From Luscinia megarhynchos (taxonomy: Eukaryota; Chordata; Aves; Passeriformes; Turdidae), in NCBI GenBank assembly GCA_034336665.1, contig JAPFBE010000002.1, positions 6,990,146 through 7,054,145 of the forward strand: a stretch of 64,000 bases of DNA, in the 5' to 3' direction. A model generated the notes under the pieces. That model did not search any database and was not told the DNA's origin. It saw only the letters and a list, made by a program, of their open reading frames with translations. Below are positions 1 to 14,000 of the stretch, piece after piece. Position numbers and translations under genes: made by a program. Position 1 is the stretch's first letter. Every line of letters starts with the position of its first letter.

Positions 1-1130
1 GCTCGTCTCCCTTGATAACCTCTGAATTTTACCACCATGCTGCTGCATGTCATATTTAGAGGAAAGAGAAGCTACCACACTGAAGTAGAAAATGTTTAGT
101 TTTTATGGATGCAATAACTTAATTGCCCATTTTATCTCATTTCCTCACGGACTGCTATTCAGATGGTTTTGTCCTTTTAGACTGGGAGACTTTTCCCTAT
201 ACCTCTGTTTCAACCTACAGAAAATGATACCCTACAAATCTTCAAGCAGAAAAGATACCCTACAAATCTTGAAGATGCTTTCCTGGCTATTACAGCTTGT
301 AGGTTCAGATTAACTTTTTTGAAGGTGTTTGAAGTCAACTGTTGTTCTCACCAAAAATCAGTAGAGTGTGCAAGTCATTGCTGTCATCTGAAGTATGTAC
401 AGTAGTCTTAAGAGGAAAACACAAACAAAAGGGTCACTACCAGTCACGGTTTATCTACAACTAAACAGATTGCTAAAAAATATTTTTGTTTAAATATGTA
501 GCAAAAAAACCCTAACCAAAACAAAACAAAACAAAAATAATAATAAAAAAAACAAAACCAAAAACCAACAAAGAAAAAAACCAAAAACCAAACCACAAAA
601 ACCTGGAGAAACCAGCAGTTTATTTTTTTCATTGAATGTATCTTGATTTTCCCTCAAATTACTTAGAGATTTCAGGAGTGTATTTTAGTGAAAACATTTC
701 TGGGCATTTGTGATTACTGCATACAGCCTCCTTAGTAGCTTTTACAGAAGACCACATGGTTTCTTGCAAACAGCACTACGTCTTTTTGATGCTTCGCACA
801 GTGTCACTGTCTACACAGTAAGTTTCAAAATAGCCCCATTGTTGGGGAATGAACGCTGGTTCTGCTGACAGCCCTCTGCATCTACACTCAGCACTGATCA
901 CACAAACGCCATCCAACAAGGGATCTAAAGCCAGAGCTTTTAACCTTAAGCAGCCAAGAACTTTTTCTCCCTAGTTTCGTAGAGAAAGTAGCAAGGTTTC
1001 AGGGTGGACTAAACGAAAACCGTCGCGACTTTCCTATGAGCGGATAGGTTTCCAGGCAGCTCCAAAAAGCAACTTCTGGGCATTTTTTAGTGGGAAGCTT
1101 TCACAAGCCGAGGAACCGAGCACCTTTTTA
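1..1130. other. Upstream flank without a recognisable gene
   Basis: I see no coding exon here. The segment holds a two-copy 28-bp direct repeat at 226-277 (unit starts GATACCCTACAAATCTT), an A/C-rich low-complexity tract at about 500-610, and otherwise unremarkable AT-rich DNA. In human the neighbouring gene LRRFIP2 runs away from GOLGA4 on the other strand. No LRRFIP2 coding sequence is visible here, though a non-coding first exon could not be excluded. Confidence 0.6.
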
Positions 1131-1206
1131 CTTTGCTGCCCAGCTCTTCGGCTCGTCCTCGGCACTGTGGCTGCCCGGCTGAGGAGGAGTCTCAGGGCAG
1201 GGCTGG

Positions 1207-1320
1207 CAGACCCTCAGGCTCAGCATCACAGACCCCCAGGGACAGCATTACCGACCCTCAAGCTCAGCATTACCGACCCCCAGGGACACCTTTACCAGAC
1301 CCTCAGGCTCAGCGTTCTGG
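1207..1320. repeat. 22-23-bp tandem repeat, about 5 copies, upstream of the CpG island
   Basis: Five head-to-tail units of 22-23 bp alternate between a form with CAGACCCTCAGGCTCAGCAT and one with GACCCCCAGGGACA. Each is followed by a TTAC, TCA or TTCTGG joint. The alternation implies a 45-bp higher-order period. It lies 450-560 bp upstream of the GOLGA4 start codon. Confidence 0.8.
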
Positions 1321-1329
1321 CAGATCCGG

Positions 1330-2060
1330 CGTCTCCGTGGCGGGTTTAAGGCACGGAGTCACACGGCTGTGGCGGCGGCTTTTACCGCTCTGTTCTTCCT
1401 CCCTGCGGACAGGAGCGGTCACTCCTCCGCCCGCTCCATCCCCAGGACGGCACCGCCTCCCTCGCCCGCCGGGAGAGACGGAGCAGGGGAGGCCGGGCAG
1501 CGCCGCTCCGCCCCGCCGCCGTGCCGGAGCCGGGCGCTGCGCTGGGAAGTTTGTGCCTCGCCGCGCCCCGTGCCGGCCGCGCTCGGCTCCACGTTGGCTG
1601 CGCAGGCGCAGCGGCCGCGGCTGCCCGCGCTCCGCCGAGGGGGGGCCGAGGGCGGAGCGGCGGCGGCTCCGCGGGCCGGGCCGAGGGGAGGTCGGTTCCG
1701 CTGCCCCTCGCCGCCTGACCGGCCCGCCCGCACACCGTGCCCTCATCCCCTTCTCCGTCCCGCCAGCATGTTCAAGAAGCTGAAGCAGAAGATCAGCGAG
1801 GAGCAGGTGCTGCCGCGCGGAGCGGGGGGCCGTGCGGGCCCGCTCCCGGCGCAGGTACGGCGGGGAGGGGCGCTGGCAGACGCGCCGTTGTGGGCGCTGG
1901 GGACGGCCTCGCCCGGCCGGGAGCCCTCGGCGTCCCGGGTTCGGGAGGGTCGCAGCGCAGGCCGGAGGCTCCGGCTCGGTTCGGCTGCCGGGACCGCTCC
2001 CCGGGCCGCTGTCGGCGCGGCGTGGCTCCCGTGGAACTTCGTCATCTAAGTTTGTTGTTA
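1330..2060 (+). promoter_or_regulatory. GOLGA4: CpG-island promoter of GOLGA4
   Basis: This block is strikingly GC- and CpG-rich against AT-rich surroundings and covers the first coding exon. No TATA box is visible ahead of the start codon. A TGCGCAGGCGCA stretch at 1599-1610 is close to the NRF-1 site consensus, and several GC boxes (CCCCGCC or GGGCGG types) are scattered through it. This fits a housekeeping, TATA-less promoter, as expected for a Golgi tether. The exact transcription start cannot be read from the sequence. Confidence 0.8.
1768..1854 (+). CDS. GOLGA4: GOLGA4 coding exon 1 (residues 1-29)
   Basis: Starts at an ATG with A at -3, encoding MFKKLKQKISEEQ, the golgin-245 N-terminus. 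Golgin-97 has a similar one, and this end is known to recruit TBC1D23 for capture of endosomal vesicles. The exon continues through a Gly/Pro/Arg-rich stretch to PLPAQ and a strong donor, CAG|GTACGG. The human protein also has a ...PAQ at this junction. An internal CAG|GTGCTG at 1806/1807 would give a 13-residue version in the same phase. Confidence 0.88.
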
Positions 2061-5000
2061 CCGTTCCGCCTCCTGCCAGAGACCCCGCTTCGTCTTGGCC
2101 GCTTCACAAAAGCCGTTTTGTGGCGGAATGTGGAAACGAGCTTTTGCCTGAACGTCCAACAGAATGAAACAGAAATGTGTTTCTTCCGTAGCGTTTAAAG
2201 TAACGATACTTTCACGTGCACTGAATTACAATCCAGCACTGAGTTCCCTAGTCATCCTTGTCTCTCATCTTAATGTTTGTTCTTTCAGTTCTGAACGTCC
2301 CTTCTGTTAGCGTCTGTTAGAGGGCTGATTTGCTTACCTCACCCTTATTCTTGCATTTTTTAACTGAGAATTAAAATTAATTAATTAATTGAGAGTTTAG
2401 TATAAATCTGAGAACAAGGCGCTTATTTATTTGTTCTAGTCGTAATTTAATTGACCGTTTTCCTCTTGCATGTCCTTTCACTAAGTTATTATAAATGTGT
2501 TCTAGAGAAGGCTGTTTTTGCATGATGATAATACACAGTAGATAGGACATGTTGGAGAAGTATCTGTCTAAGTGAAAGTGGCCAAAAAATGTTGTGATGA
2601 TTTCATGCATGTGTCAAAGCAGAATAAACTGATAATGCCTGCCTGTGTATCATTGCTAGGTTAAGTAGCCTGTGTATCTTGGAATCTAAAAGTATAAAAA
2701 CTGATATAAACTCCAAATCCTGTGAATGTTTAGCTACAGACAAGTAATTTAGTTAATTTGACAAATAGGTGATTAGTTGCCTGGGTTTGATCTGAGTGTA
2801 ATTTGAACCACTGGGAGATTTGGCACTGCATAGTCTCAGTGTTAGACCATGGTTCCAAAACTGCTGACGGTTATGTTCTATTCTTTGAATCACTCACTTG
2901 TGAAATAGAGGTAAGATTTTTGGAAATGGATCTATTGTGGCGTTTTATATAGCTTATGTAGCTTATTGAAGCCTTACTTAAAGGCCTTCCATAGCATTAA
3001 TTTTGTGCCTTTTCTGGTTAGTGAAGTATATTTTTATTAGTTGCAGTTTAAAGTGCTGTCTTAATTGCCATATGTGGTGAACTTTCAGTGCAGTGTAAAA
3101 GATTGAGCTGCAGAGTTTACTGTTTTCAATATGCAGCAGCTAAATTATGATACCTTTCACACAGTAGTGTAATCCACTTAGTTCAAGGATGCTCTGTGCA
3201 TGTGTTCAGGAGCTGGTACTTGCTGAGAATCATCCTACTGAATAGATATGGGCTTATGCATGCATGCACCCAACAGTGTAATATACTTTAGTCTTTATCT
3301 GGCCTTGGAGAATTAACATTGACAAATACCCTGAAACCTGATACGAGAGCTTAAGATAAATTATGCCTAGTCTACAGATCTAGCCTGCTGTACTGCGACA
3401 GAGCAAATCATGTAACTCAAGGGTTGACGTAAATGGAAAGCAAAAAATTACAATGTATTTTTATTTTCATGTGAAATAGTTGTCTTGCAAAAAGTGTGGG
3501 GTATGCTTTTTTCCTTTACTTTTAGTAATTCAGGTCCTTAAAATGCATTATTTCCTATCCAATTTTTCAAGTATAACACTTTTTTCTGAGGAGGTGTTTG
3601 TAGACCTTCCTCTTTCATATGAGTGGTTAGCTGACTGATGTCACCTGTCAGATTAAGAATACCTGCCTCTCACAGTCTGAGGAACTGCTTTCTGACTGCT
3701 GGCAGGGAGGAAAAAACACTATTGCAATTACAGGTGTATTGAGCTGCTACTTGTCCAAGACTGTCACCTGACAAACAGGGATGAATGAAAAATGGAGACA
3801 GTCAATACTGTCTTTGCCTCAGTCTTTAATAGTACTGGCAGACCTTGGGCTGTCTGGTCCTGAGTCAGGACCATGACTGTAGGAACACTGACGTTCCATT
3901 TCCATGAAACACATTTAAGGAACAGTGCAATCATCAGATACAGTCAACGTCGGGTTCACAAAGGGAGAATCCTATTTAAAAAACCTTCTGTAGTAAGTTC
4001 ACCTGCCTGGTAGACGAAGGGAAGGTGGTGGATGTAGTTTTTCTGGGTTTTATATAAAGGCTTTTGGTACTGTTCTTACCACATTTTTTCCAGACAAGTT
4101 TTCCAACAGTGAGATGACCAGGTATGCAGTGCACTGGGTGAAGAATTGGTTGAAGAGCAGAGCTCAAACTGTTACAGCAAACAGGACATCTGGCTGGTGA
4201 CCGGTTACCAGTGGTGTTCCTCAGGGCTCAGTTCTAGAGGCAGCTCTGTTCTGTCTCTTTATTAGTTAGCAGTTTAATGCACAGATAGTTTGGTGATGAT
4301 ATCAAACTGGGAAGTGCTGCTGACTCTCCCATGGGACAAGAGGCTTTGCCTTGCAGAGAGATCTGGATTGATTGGATCAGTCAATCAATTATTATCAGTT
4401 ATCGAGCAGTCACCAATGACATGAAGCTGAGCAAGACCAACCAAATGCTGGACTCTGCCCCTGGGATGCAGTAATCCCAGACATGGGTCTGCACTGGGAG
4501 AGGAGTGGCTGGAGAGCAGCCCTGCAGAAAGGGGTTTGGGAGTGCTGGTTGGCAGGAAGCTCACTGGGATCAGCAGTGTGTGTGCCCTGGCAGCCAGGAG
4601 AGCAAACCTCATCCCCGCTGAATTCAGCACTGCTGCAGCCTCACCTCGAGCCCTGTGTGCAGGTCTGGGCCCACCACTTAAAAGGGATGTGAAGGTACTT
4701 GAACATGTCCTGAGCAGGGCACCAAAGCAGGGGAGGGGCTGGCAGGAACGGGCTCTGGGGAGCAGCTGAGGGCACTGGCTGGGCTGGTTTGGAGAGGAGG
4801 AGGCTGAGGGGTGACCTCACTGCTGCCTACAGCTTCCTGAGGAGGGGAAATAGACAGGGAGGTGCTGAGGTCTGCTCCCTGGTACACAGTGCCAGAACAT
4901 GCAAGAATAACTCAAGCTGTGTCTGTCGTGGGGGGTTTGGGCTTTACACGAGGAAACACCTCTTTACCCAGAGGGTGGCCAAAACCTGGAATAGGCTTCC

Positions 5001-8000
5001 TGGAGAGGTGGTCAGTGCCTTCCCCAGCCATGCCTGTCAGTGCTGGAGAGGCATTTGGACAATACCCCTAAAGCCATGCTTTAACTTTGGTCAGCCCTGA
5101 CCTAGTCAGGCAGTTGATCCCTTCCAGTTTAACTATAGTATCCTATTTCAGCTCTTTCTGTTTTTGGGTAAGATCAATGAATGTTGGTACTGCCAAGCTT
5201 AGTGCCACTGAAATGACTGTAAATTGACAAGAAGTCTGAATGCAGCAGTGAGAATTGTTGGACCATTAAGGGCAGGGTGAAGAGATAGGTTCATACTGCT
5301 TCTGAGCAGTGACAGTGTCCTGGAATGTTTCTGGCCCTCATCCAACAGAAGGAAATTGGTTTCCAAATAATCTTCTTTAAAATCCTTGCATTAGATTGAG
5401 GGTAGGAGTAGAAGAAGAGTAGGCTGTCAGCATGAACAGATCCGGTTTTTTCACAAACCCTATGAATACTTTGGTATGATTGTTTTAAGCAGTACATAAA
5501 GCTTTCATGATAATAGCTATTTTGATTTGGAACTAAGTAAGCTGTGTGACTTTTGAATAGTATTTTCAAGTTGGAACACTAGTCTACCCCGTCCTATAAC
5601 TATGACTGATTTTAGGATAATTTTGCTATAGAGAAGAACAAATATGGCTACCACTCCTGGTTCCAGCAGTGTTCAGCTGATAGAAATTTCAAGAGGAGAT
5701 AAGAGGGTTAAAACATTGCCTTATATCCTGGGTTCAGTACCCCTGTGCTCTTCTGCCAGGTGGAACTTCTGATCATCTGACCACTCTGGGCCTGGACTGG
5801 GGCTCCAGGGGTGGAGTGTGGCACATTTCCTCTGTGTGCCAGGTATTGGCAGCCACTGCAGGGCTGTGATACATGTCCACAGGAATGAGGTGTGTGCAGC
5901 AGGGCATCACCTCATCAAAGCAAGGCTTGACCTTCCTCTTTCCCCCACCACATGCCTGAAATATTTTCAACCCGCAATCCTTCCAGCCTCTCGAAATACC
6001 TAATGATAAATCTTGCTAATTACTTTTTTTGGTATAGATCTGCTTGTTGATACTTTGCTACTCATTACATTTATACTGAAATTTTATATTTGAAGTTTGC
6101 ATTATGAGGCTGGAAAGGTAGTTTGTTTGTGTTGGTGTGACTTTTTAGAACCTCAATTTAAATGAAGTTGTAAAATTTCTGTGAATAGATGTTCAGTCCT
6201 GACAGGAAAAACAAGTACATATTGACATCAGAAAATACAGCAATTTCTTGTTCCTTTTTCATTATTTAAATTCAATTTTTAAAATGTTACAAATTGAACA
6301 TTTATAAATTTTCTGGTGTCATTTTCTGTTGTTAATTTTCTAAGTTCTTGATCAGATTCTGTTCCACTTGTAAATGATTGAATCCCTTTCAAATCACTAA
6401 ACTTTTAAACCTTAGGCAACTGTGATATGTTCCTGAAATATTAGGAAGCTTGTTTTTCGGATATGGTCTAAGAGTACCGTAGTCAGAAATAATCCAAATA
6501 ACCTAATTTTTTGCTTGTTCTTGTGGCTGATTCATGACACATTTTGCTCTGGGGACTTTGCAGTAAGGTAGAACTTATCACGGACAGTTGTTTTCTTTAA
6601 AAAGATCTAGACTGGGCTTTACTGAGATGATGTAGTTAGTAATTCTCAAAGTAAATTATGATACAGAATAATTAGTTCTGGAGTTACTGGTATTACTTGT
6701 TAATATACCATGATCTCTCTGTAGGTCCCTTCCAAATCCCCTCCATCAACTGGCAACAGAAGCAGGACGACTTCATTTACAGATCAGAATGATGAAGGCA
6801 CTTCAACACCAGACAAAGAGGTCAGTTGAGAACTGTTTTGCTCTGTTTTTCAGCTTAAAAAAGTCTACCTTTATGTCCTTAATTGCAATTTTTTTTTATT
6901 TCTCAATTTCACTATTTTCTGTGTATTTATAGATATGAATAGTCTATTTTTTAGGTTAAATACCAAAACATTTAGTAGTAATAAAACAAATCTTTAAGCT
7001 GTAGTGATTAATCTTCAGATTAGGAAACGTTTTAAGTCTTCAGGTCTTAAAAATCTTACTCCTGAACTGAACTCAGTGAGGTAGTGGGACAGAAGATACA
7101 TTTGGAGATACTAACTTTGTTTTTGTCCCACTTTTTGTTGAAAACCTAGGTGAATCCAGGTAATTTGAAGTGGATGATCCAAAAGGTTTATACAGTGTAT
7201 TGTTTCTAACCATGGCAGTTATAAGTATCAAATTCAAAGTTACTTCCCCCACCCCATTTCTTCTCTCCCCTGCCCCCAAACTAAAAACCAACCCAGCCCT
7301 CCTTGCACCCCCCCAAAAAAGCCCCACCCAAAAACTAAGCAACAAACCAAACTGACTCTAAATTATAAGTCATAAAAAATAATTGAAATCATTATCAGGA
7401 TGATGAGTAACCTTGACTTGCATAATAAAGCAAACAAAGAAGCTAATCTGCACTTACCTTGTTTAATATTAAGTGCTACAGCTCTTTAGAAGCAGCTTGA
7501 TTTAAAAAAAGACAACAAATACAAATAAAGCATTTCCCTGACTTAGTAAGCATAGACATAGACTGGTAGCATAAAGCAGGATGCTTCTGTGATTCTGTGA
7601 ACTTTTTCAGAGGAAATGTTGTATCCTAGTCAAAAAATTCAGTTGCTTTGTTTTGCCACAAAATTATGATGCATTTTTTTTGCAGAGAAACAATCCACTT
7701 TAATTTTTAATGCCATGTTTTCTTTAGGATATGATCAGCTATACCTGAAATTTGTAATAGATTTCATTATGAATGCTATCAGTGATTACAGCTTGGCAGT
7801 TTGCTTCCTTCAATAATAGAAATTGAAGGGAAAGTGCCTCCTGGTTTTGTGTTTTGATATTTTCTAATAAATGCTTATTTTCACTACTGTGAGACATATA
7901 TATAGATATATAGATATATATATGTATGTCTGTGTGTCTGTATATTTGTCTGTAATGAATTCCCTTTCTCCTTGGAAAAAACTTTTCTGTTAACTGGTGC

Positions 8001-11000
8001 TCATGAATGGTAGCAAGCAGTGTTACCCAGGATAAACTACTAAGTTTTTCAGTAAGGAGAGTTTTCTTATCTTAATGCAGGGTATAGAAGTAGCAAATTG
8101 CCACATGAGAACTACTACTGTGGCCTCAAAGGAGTGAGTTGGTACTGAGTGTCTATTTCCTTTTTTTTAAAAAAAAATATTGTATAATGTGCAGAAAAAC
8201 TCATTTCGCCAAGGTTTTCTTCACGATTTTTATTAGAACTACATTTACTTCATTAGATATGTGTTGTCCCCAGCCAACTCCATTTTCAGAGTGCTGTTCC
8301 AGACAAACAAGAGAAGCAAAGGATTCCCCATAGCACATGCCAAGTTACATTGGAAGAACATTAATCTCTAAATAGACTGGATTTAGATTGGAATGACCAG
8401 AGAGGCAAAAGGAGGAATAAGATTAAGAGTGGAAACAGAGATAGTAAAGTACCCTCAGATTTACAGTTATCCTTGGTCTTAGGGGAGCTGCCATGACAGT
8501 TTTACTTGTGAAACACATCCTTTAATTAGAAATTCAGGAAGTAGTGAAGTCCTAAGGGGATGAAAACCTCTATTTTTTTTGGTAAAGACTGGTTTTACAT
8601 CAAATGTAAAGTTTTACAAAAAATTAAGTTTAAATTATTAAAACAAGGAATTTATTTTCTCCAAAAATTTCTCATAAATATTGACAGTATGATTAAAAGC
8701 AACTCACCTTTGAAATCTGTTGGATGAGATTTTCATAAAATTCAGTTGAGCAGCAGTATAGTATGCTTAAATAAGATGCAAATGTTACATATTGTATTGC
8801 ACTGAAAATACATTCCCTGATTATATGAATGCATTATGTCTTTTGGAGGGCTTTATTTTTTTCAGTGTTCTCATTTGACCAGGCAGTTCCTTTGTGTGCA
8901 AGTGTCATTGGCACTGTAATTGGCCTTACATTGAACTGTTGAACAACAGTTTAATATGCTGAAAATATTTGGTTGAAGAGTATTGTATGCTGAAACATTT
9001 TTGCAGTACATGAAAAATTGCTAACCATTTTAGTATTGAAAGCTAACCAAAGATTAGTGTTTCGTCATTGTTTTGTATATTTTGTGTCCTCTGTGAGCTG
9101 TGCTTTAGTGCATCTTTAAATAGATCAGGTTTTTGTATTTTTACTTCCATATTATTAAAATTGCACATGGAATCTTTGGTTTATTCTCAGAATTTTTTAT
9201 AATAAAAACAATTTCATAATTAGTTGCAGTTGTAAATGACATCATTAGTCTGATCAAAGAATTATAATAAAACTTATGTGTCAACATTTTTGCTTTATAG
9301 TCTACAATGATAAGATTTAAAAAATCCTTTAGTATTTCAAAACTCCCAGATGCTATCAGTTTAAAATAAATCTACAACTAGTATGCTCCATTTATGGAAT
9401 ACCAGGTAAGTTTCTTTTTCATGCCACTTTCCTCTTCAGCTTGTATTTTATTAGATATCTGGTTCTCCAGTAGCAGTGTTATAGAAAACCTCAAACTTTT
9501 TTCATGTGTAGGAAAAAGCAGACACCTGACTAGTTCTGTGTTCTCTTATTGCAAGTAGCTCATAAAATATGATCACATTGTGAGGTAAAACTATTTCCAC
9601 AGAATTTTGTCAGACAATTTGCATATTTAATCCTTTCTGAGCTAGTATGCTGCTGTTTGAAACAGCCCTAGACTATTAAAATATGCTTACTTAGTGGGTT
9701 CAGTCTTTTGTAAGGGAGAATAGTGTTCAGTTTTTAAACTTGCCACATTGGCTTTTGAACAGAGTTTGAGATGAAATACAAAAATAGTATTCTCTATAGT
9801 TCCTATAAGTTAAAAATGTCCTTTTTGTTCTACTATGTACTGTATAGGAGGCCAAACTGCAAAAGATAACAAAGCTGGTGCTAGTTCACATTCAGCTGGC
9901 AGCAAGCAGCTGATAGGTTGCCATGGGTGACCTACCAGTCATGCATCCAAATGTCACTGACATCCTAATGAGTGTTATGGAAGTGACAGCAGAGCACAGT
10001 ATATATAGCTCTTAGACCTAAAGATACTTAGCCAAGGTACTTTCCAGTCTCACTTTAGTGGTGTATAATGACTCTGTTATTAAATTAGTTGAAATGTTTC
10101 TCTAGCATTGGCTATTAGTATAGTATGGCAAGTAAAGCTGTAATAATATTCCTTCAGTACCTTTGTTTGTACCTGGGTCTTTTATGTATTCTTATACTTA
10201 ATTTGAAGTACTTCTAAATATGTGCTGCCATGCAAAGATGGTAGTGGTTCAGATATATCGGCATTTTTTTCTTTTCTGATATTTAAGACTAAATTTTGGA
10301 GGCTGTGTAAGCTAGTATGCTTAGATTGCTCATCAAAATAAAATGCAAACCAGAAAAGACCTATTTGATTTCTGTGTTACTGCTTTCTGAAAGTGCAGAT
10401 CTGCCCTTTTAGATTCTGGGGCTTGTTTAATTGCAGAGAGAAACCCTTGAAATTTTAGCTCTTTGGTTTTTCCTATTCCCTTGTTACAGTAGAGATGAGC
10501 CATAAAAGATTATGTTGCAAATTTCACAAAGCTTTTTATAAATAAATATATTGTAAATAAGGAAATCACTGAATTATTCACAACTTTTTTCCTGACTTTC
10601 ACCACCTTGGACAAATAACTTCATTTATTTATTTATTTCATTCTAGGGAATGAGTTCTTTTTAAGTAAGAGTTGAACTAAACCTTTTAGTTGATAGCTAG
10701 CATCTTCTAGCTACTTGAAGTAGATGAAGAAATGGTAGCTTTTCTCTTAGACAAGTTTTGTAGTCCCATCCTCTTCCTCTGTCTTGCTGTGCTGGTATAT
10801 CACTTAGCAAAACTGCTCATGTACAATTATAGAACATTAGAATATTAACATTATAGAACATTAACATACATAGAAGTATTAACATACTACGAATTTTGCT
10901 AACAAGATATATGAATTTTCAAATTTGCTTGATAACAGCCTATTAAAAAATTTAGAGCTACTGATTCTCTTATTTTTCTGAAAGGGAATAATGATTACCT

Positions 11001-14000
11001 CTGGCAATCAAACATATTATATGCATGTAACATGTATAATATTAAACTACTGCCATTTCCAGAGCAATGAGACTTGAGTCAAACTCTGATCCCTGTTAAA
11101 TTTTGTATTTTCTTTCACATCATATTAAGGAAGCTCTTTAATCTAGGAATTGCAGGTACTTTGGCCTTTGCACCCCACTCATCAGAATCCATGTGAAAGA
11201 AGATTTGAGCATATGCTTACACGGAGACAAGTTTCTCTCACTGCCTTGACCCAAGGTTTCCCATAGAGTTCTAGACTCTGCTTCCTTTAAGAATTTTTAG
11301 CATGATGCAGCAATATAATGAGATGGAGTTGGGTGTCTCCTGGTAGGGACCCTGAAGAAATTCTGTGTGCCTGTTTAATGGTGATGTTTGATCTGAGGTC
11401 TTCTCACTGTTCATTGGGCTCTGCAGAGTCTCTGAGTGACTGGGCACCATGCAGCTGCCATGGCAAGTCTGTGCCTTTTATTGGGCAAAGGGCTCATCGC
11501 TGGGGGTTTGAGCTGTTTCCTTCCACCCAGGCAACAACCTGTAGCTTGCAGTGCAGCTGTACACTGAGCTACCTGTACTATTTGTAGTCCTCAACGGCTT
11601 CCAGCCTATAAATCTGGTGCTTGAGATTAAGGTCAGTGTGGGCTAAGGAGATGATTTACCCTGGAGTATCACAGAACTGGTAGGATTGGAAGAAACCTCT
11701 GGAGATCATGTAGTCTAATCCTGTTCCAAGGCAGGGTCACCTAGAGCAGGTTGTGCAGGAAAGGAATGTGTCCAGGTAGGTTTTGATTGTCTCCAGAGAT
11801 GGACACTCTGTGGCTTCCCTGGGAAGCCTGTTTTAGTGTTCTGCTACCCTAAGTGTAAAGAAGTTCTTCCTCATGTTGAGCTGGAACTTCCTGTGGTTTA
11901 GTTTATGGCCATTACTCCTTGTCCTGTCGCTGGGCACCACTGAAAAGAGTCTGGCCACCATACTCTTGACATATTCTTTGTGATATTTGTATGTATTGGA
12001 TTAGATCTCTTCTGTCTTCTTCTTTAGACTAGATAGACTCAGCTGCTGCAATCTCTCCTTGTGAGAAGTGTTCCAGACCCCTAATTATCTTAGTGGCTTT
12101 CTGCTGGATCATCTCTAGTAGCTCCTTATCTTTCTTATAGTGGGGGGCCCAGAACTCCACACAGCGCTCCAGATATTGTCTTATTAGGGATGAATAGAGG
12201 GGGAGGATCTCCTCCCTCAACCTGCTGGGCACAGTCTTCCTCATGTACCCCAGAATACCACTGGCCCTCCTAGCTGTGAGGACACTGCTGGCTCATGGTC
12301 AACTTGTGGCTCCACCAAAATTTCAAGGTCCTTCTCTGCAGAGGAGCTCCCTCGTAGGTCATCCCCTGAGCTGTACTGATACTTGGGGTTGATCTTACCC
12401 AAGTGCAGTCCCCTTGTTGAACTTCTTTAGGTTTCTCTGTGCCAGTTCTCCAGCCTATCAAGGTTGCAGCACAGCCTTTAGGTGTATTAGCCACTCCCCC
12501 CTGAGTAGGGTTGAAATAGGGTGTTGAAAGATCTTAGTAGGATTTCTATAGCAAGCTTCAAGTGTGATATGACTGCATTCTTAGGATTGGAGGAGGTTAA
12601 AGAATGACCTGCATTTTTATGTCTTCTGTTTAAGGAATGCTTCATCTCGTTTGATTCTAGCTTGTCTAGTTTTATTGATCACAGTACCAGCCTAGTGCTG
12701 ATATCCTGCTAGTGATACATTATAGCACCAGATGTATTTAATGTTTCTGAAGCTATTAAGATGATTCAGAGTGGGTTTTAGAACGAATCCTAAGCCTAGG
12801 AATCCTGTATAGTAATACTATTTAATGTTGGCTGACTAGCAGGTTGCTTCTTGCCTGTTTGCAGGCAGAGGTAAATTTTTTTTGTGATTTTTAATAATCC
12901 TTTCCTAACATCTTCGGCCCACAGTTAACTAGACAGTTAGTTCTTAAAGTTATACTGAATACATGGTCGAAAAAAATGAAAAATGCGGATAAAAACAGAT
13001 TGGAAATATTGGAAAGCATTAAGTAGTCTAATTACAGGACTCACTAGAGGACTCTGCTTGTAATTTAACTAAATATGTAGCAGTGTCATGGTTTGACATT
13101 GGCCAGATGCCAGGCACTAAAGAAAGCCTTTTGCTCACTCTCTCTTGTTACAGTTGGGCAGAGGAGAGGGAAATGAAATTAATTAAGGGCTCATGAGTTG
13201 AGATAAGGATTGGGAGAAAACACTCTAAGGGCAAAATAGGTTCAAACTTTAGGGTAAAAGGTAAATTTATTATTAACAGAGTCAGAGAAAGATAATGAGA
13301 AGCAAAATAAGCCTTTAAAACACCTTTCTCCCTCTCCCTCTTTCGCCGTGACAGTGCAGGGAGACAGGGGGTGGGGATTTTGGTTAATTCATCACCCGAG
13401 ATCTTTTTTCTTTTTGCTCAGGGAGAAAAGTCTTTTCTCTGCTATGCCACGGGGTCCTTCCCATGGGAGATAGTTCTCCGTGAACTCCTCCAGTGTGGCT
13501 CCAATCTTACGAGCAGCAGTCCTGCCAAGATTGCTGCAATGTGAGTCCCCTCCCATGGGCAAACAATCTCTCTAAAATTGCTGTGGTGTGTGGGGTCATT
13601 CATCCACAAGGTGCAGTACTTTGAGGATTGGCTGTTCTAGTTTGGAAGAAGGGCCCTCTATCTCTTATCTCTGGAAGCAGGGGCCCTCTGTCTCTACTTG
13701 GGTTTCCCACTGGATCATTGCTTTCTCTGGCATTCAGCTGCTCCAGTGTGAATACTTCTCTTATGGGCTGCAAGTGAATCTCTGTATTTTCTGGGGACCT
13801 CATGGGCTGCAGGGGAGCAGCCTGCTTCGCCACAGTCCTCACCACGGCCTGCAGAGGGATGTCAGCTACAACACTTGGGGCAGTTCCCTCCCTTCTTTTT
13901 CTGTTCACCTTGATGTCGCCATGTTGTTTTCCTTCACGTGTCCTCACTTTCTCTTCTTCTCTGACTAGAAGAAAAACTGTTGTCCATAGATACCATTTCC

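Noticed and set aside
1309..1746. Minus-strand open frames in the CpG island
   Set aside because: Low stop-codon density is expected in GC-rich DNA; composition is Arg/Pro/Gly with no domain.
1369..1767. In-frame upstream extension of GOLGA4 from an ATG at 1369 (133 extra residues)
   Set aside because: The family starts at MFKKLKQK. The upstream stretch is Arg/Pro/Ala-rich CpG-island translation, and the ATG at 1768 has a good context (A at -3).
7585..7600. TTCTGTGATTCTGTGAA as a CR1 tail
   Set aside because: It resembles the CR1 terminal repeat, but no CR1 body precedes it. Too short to call.
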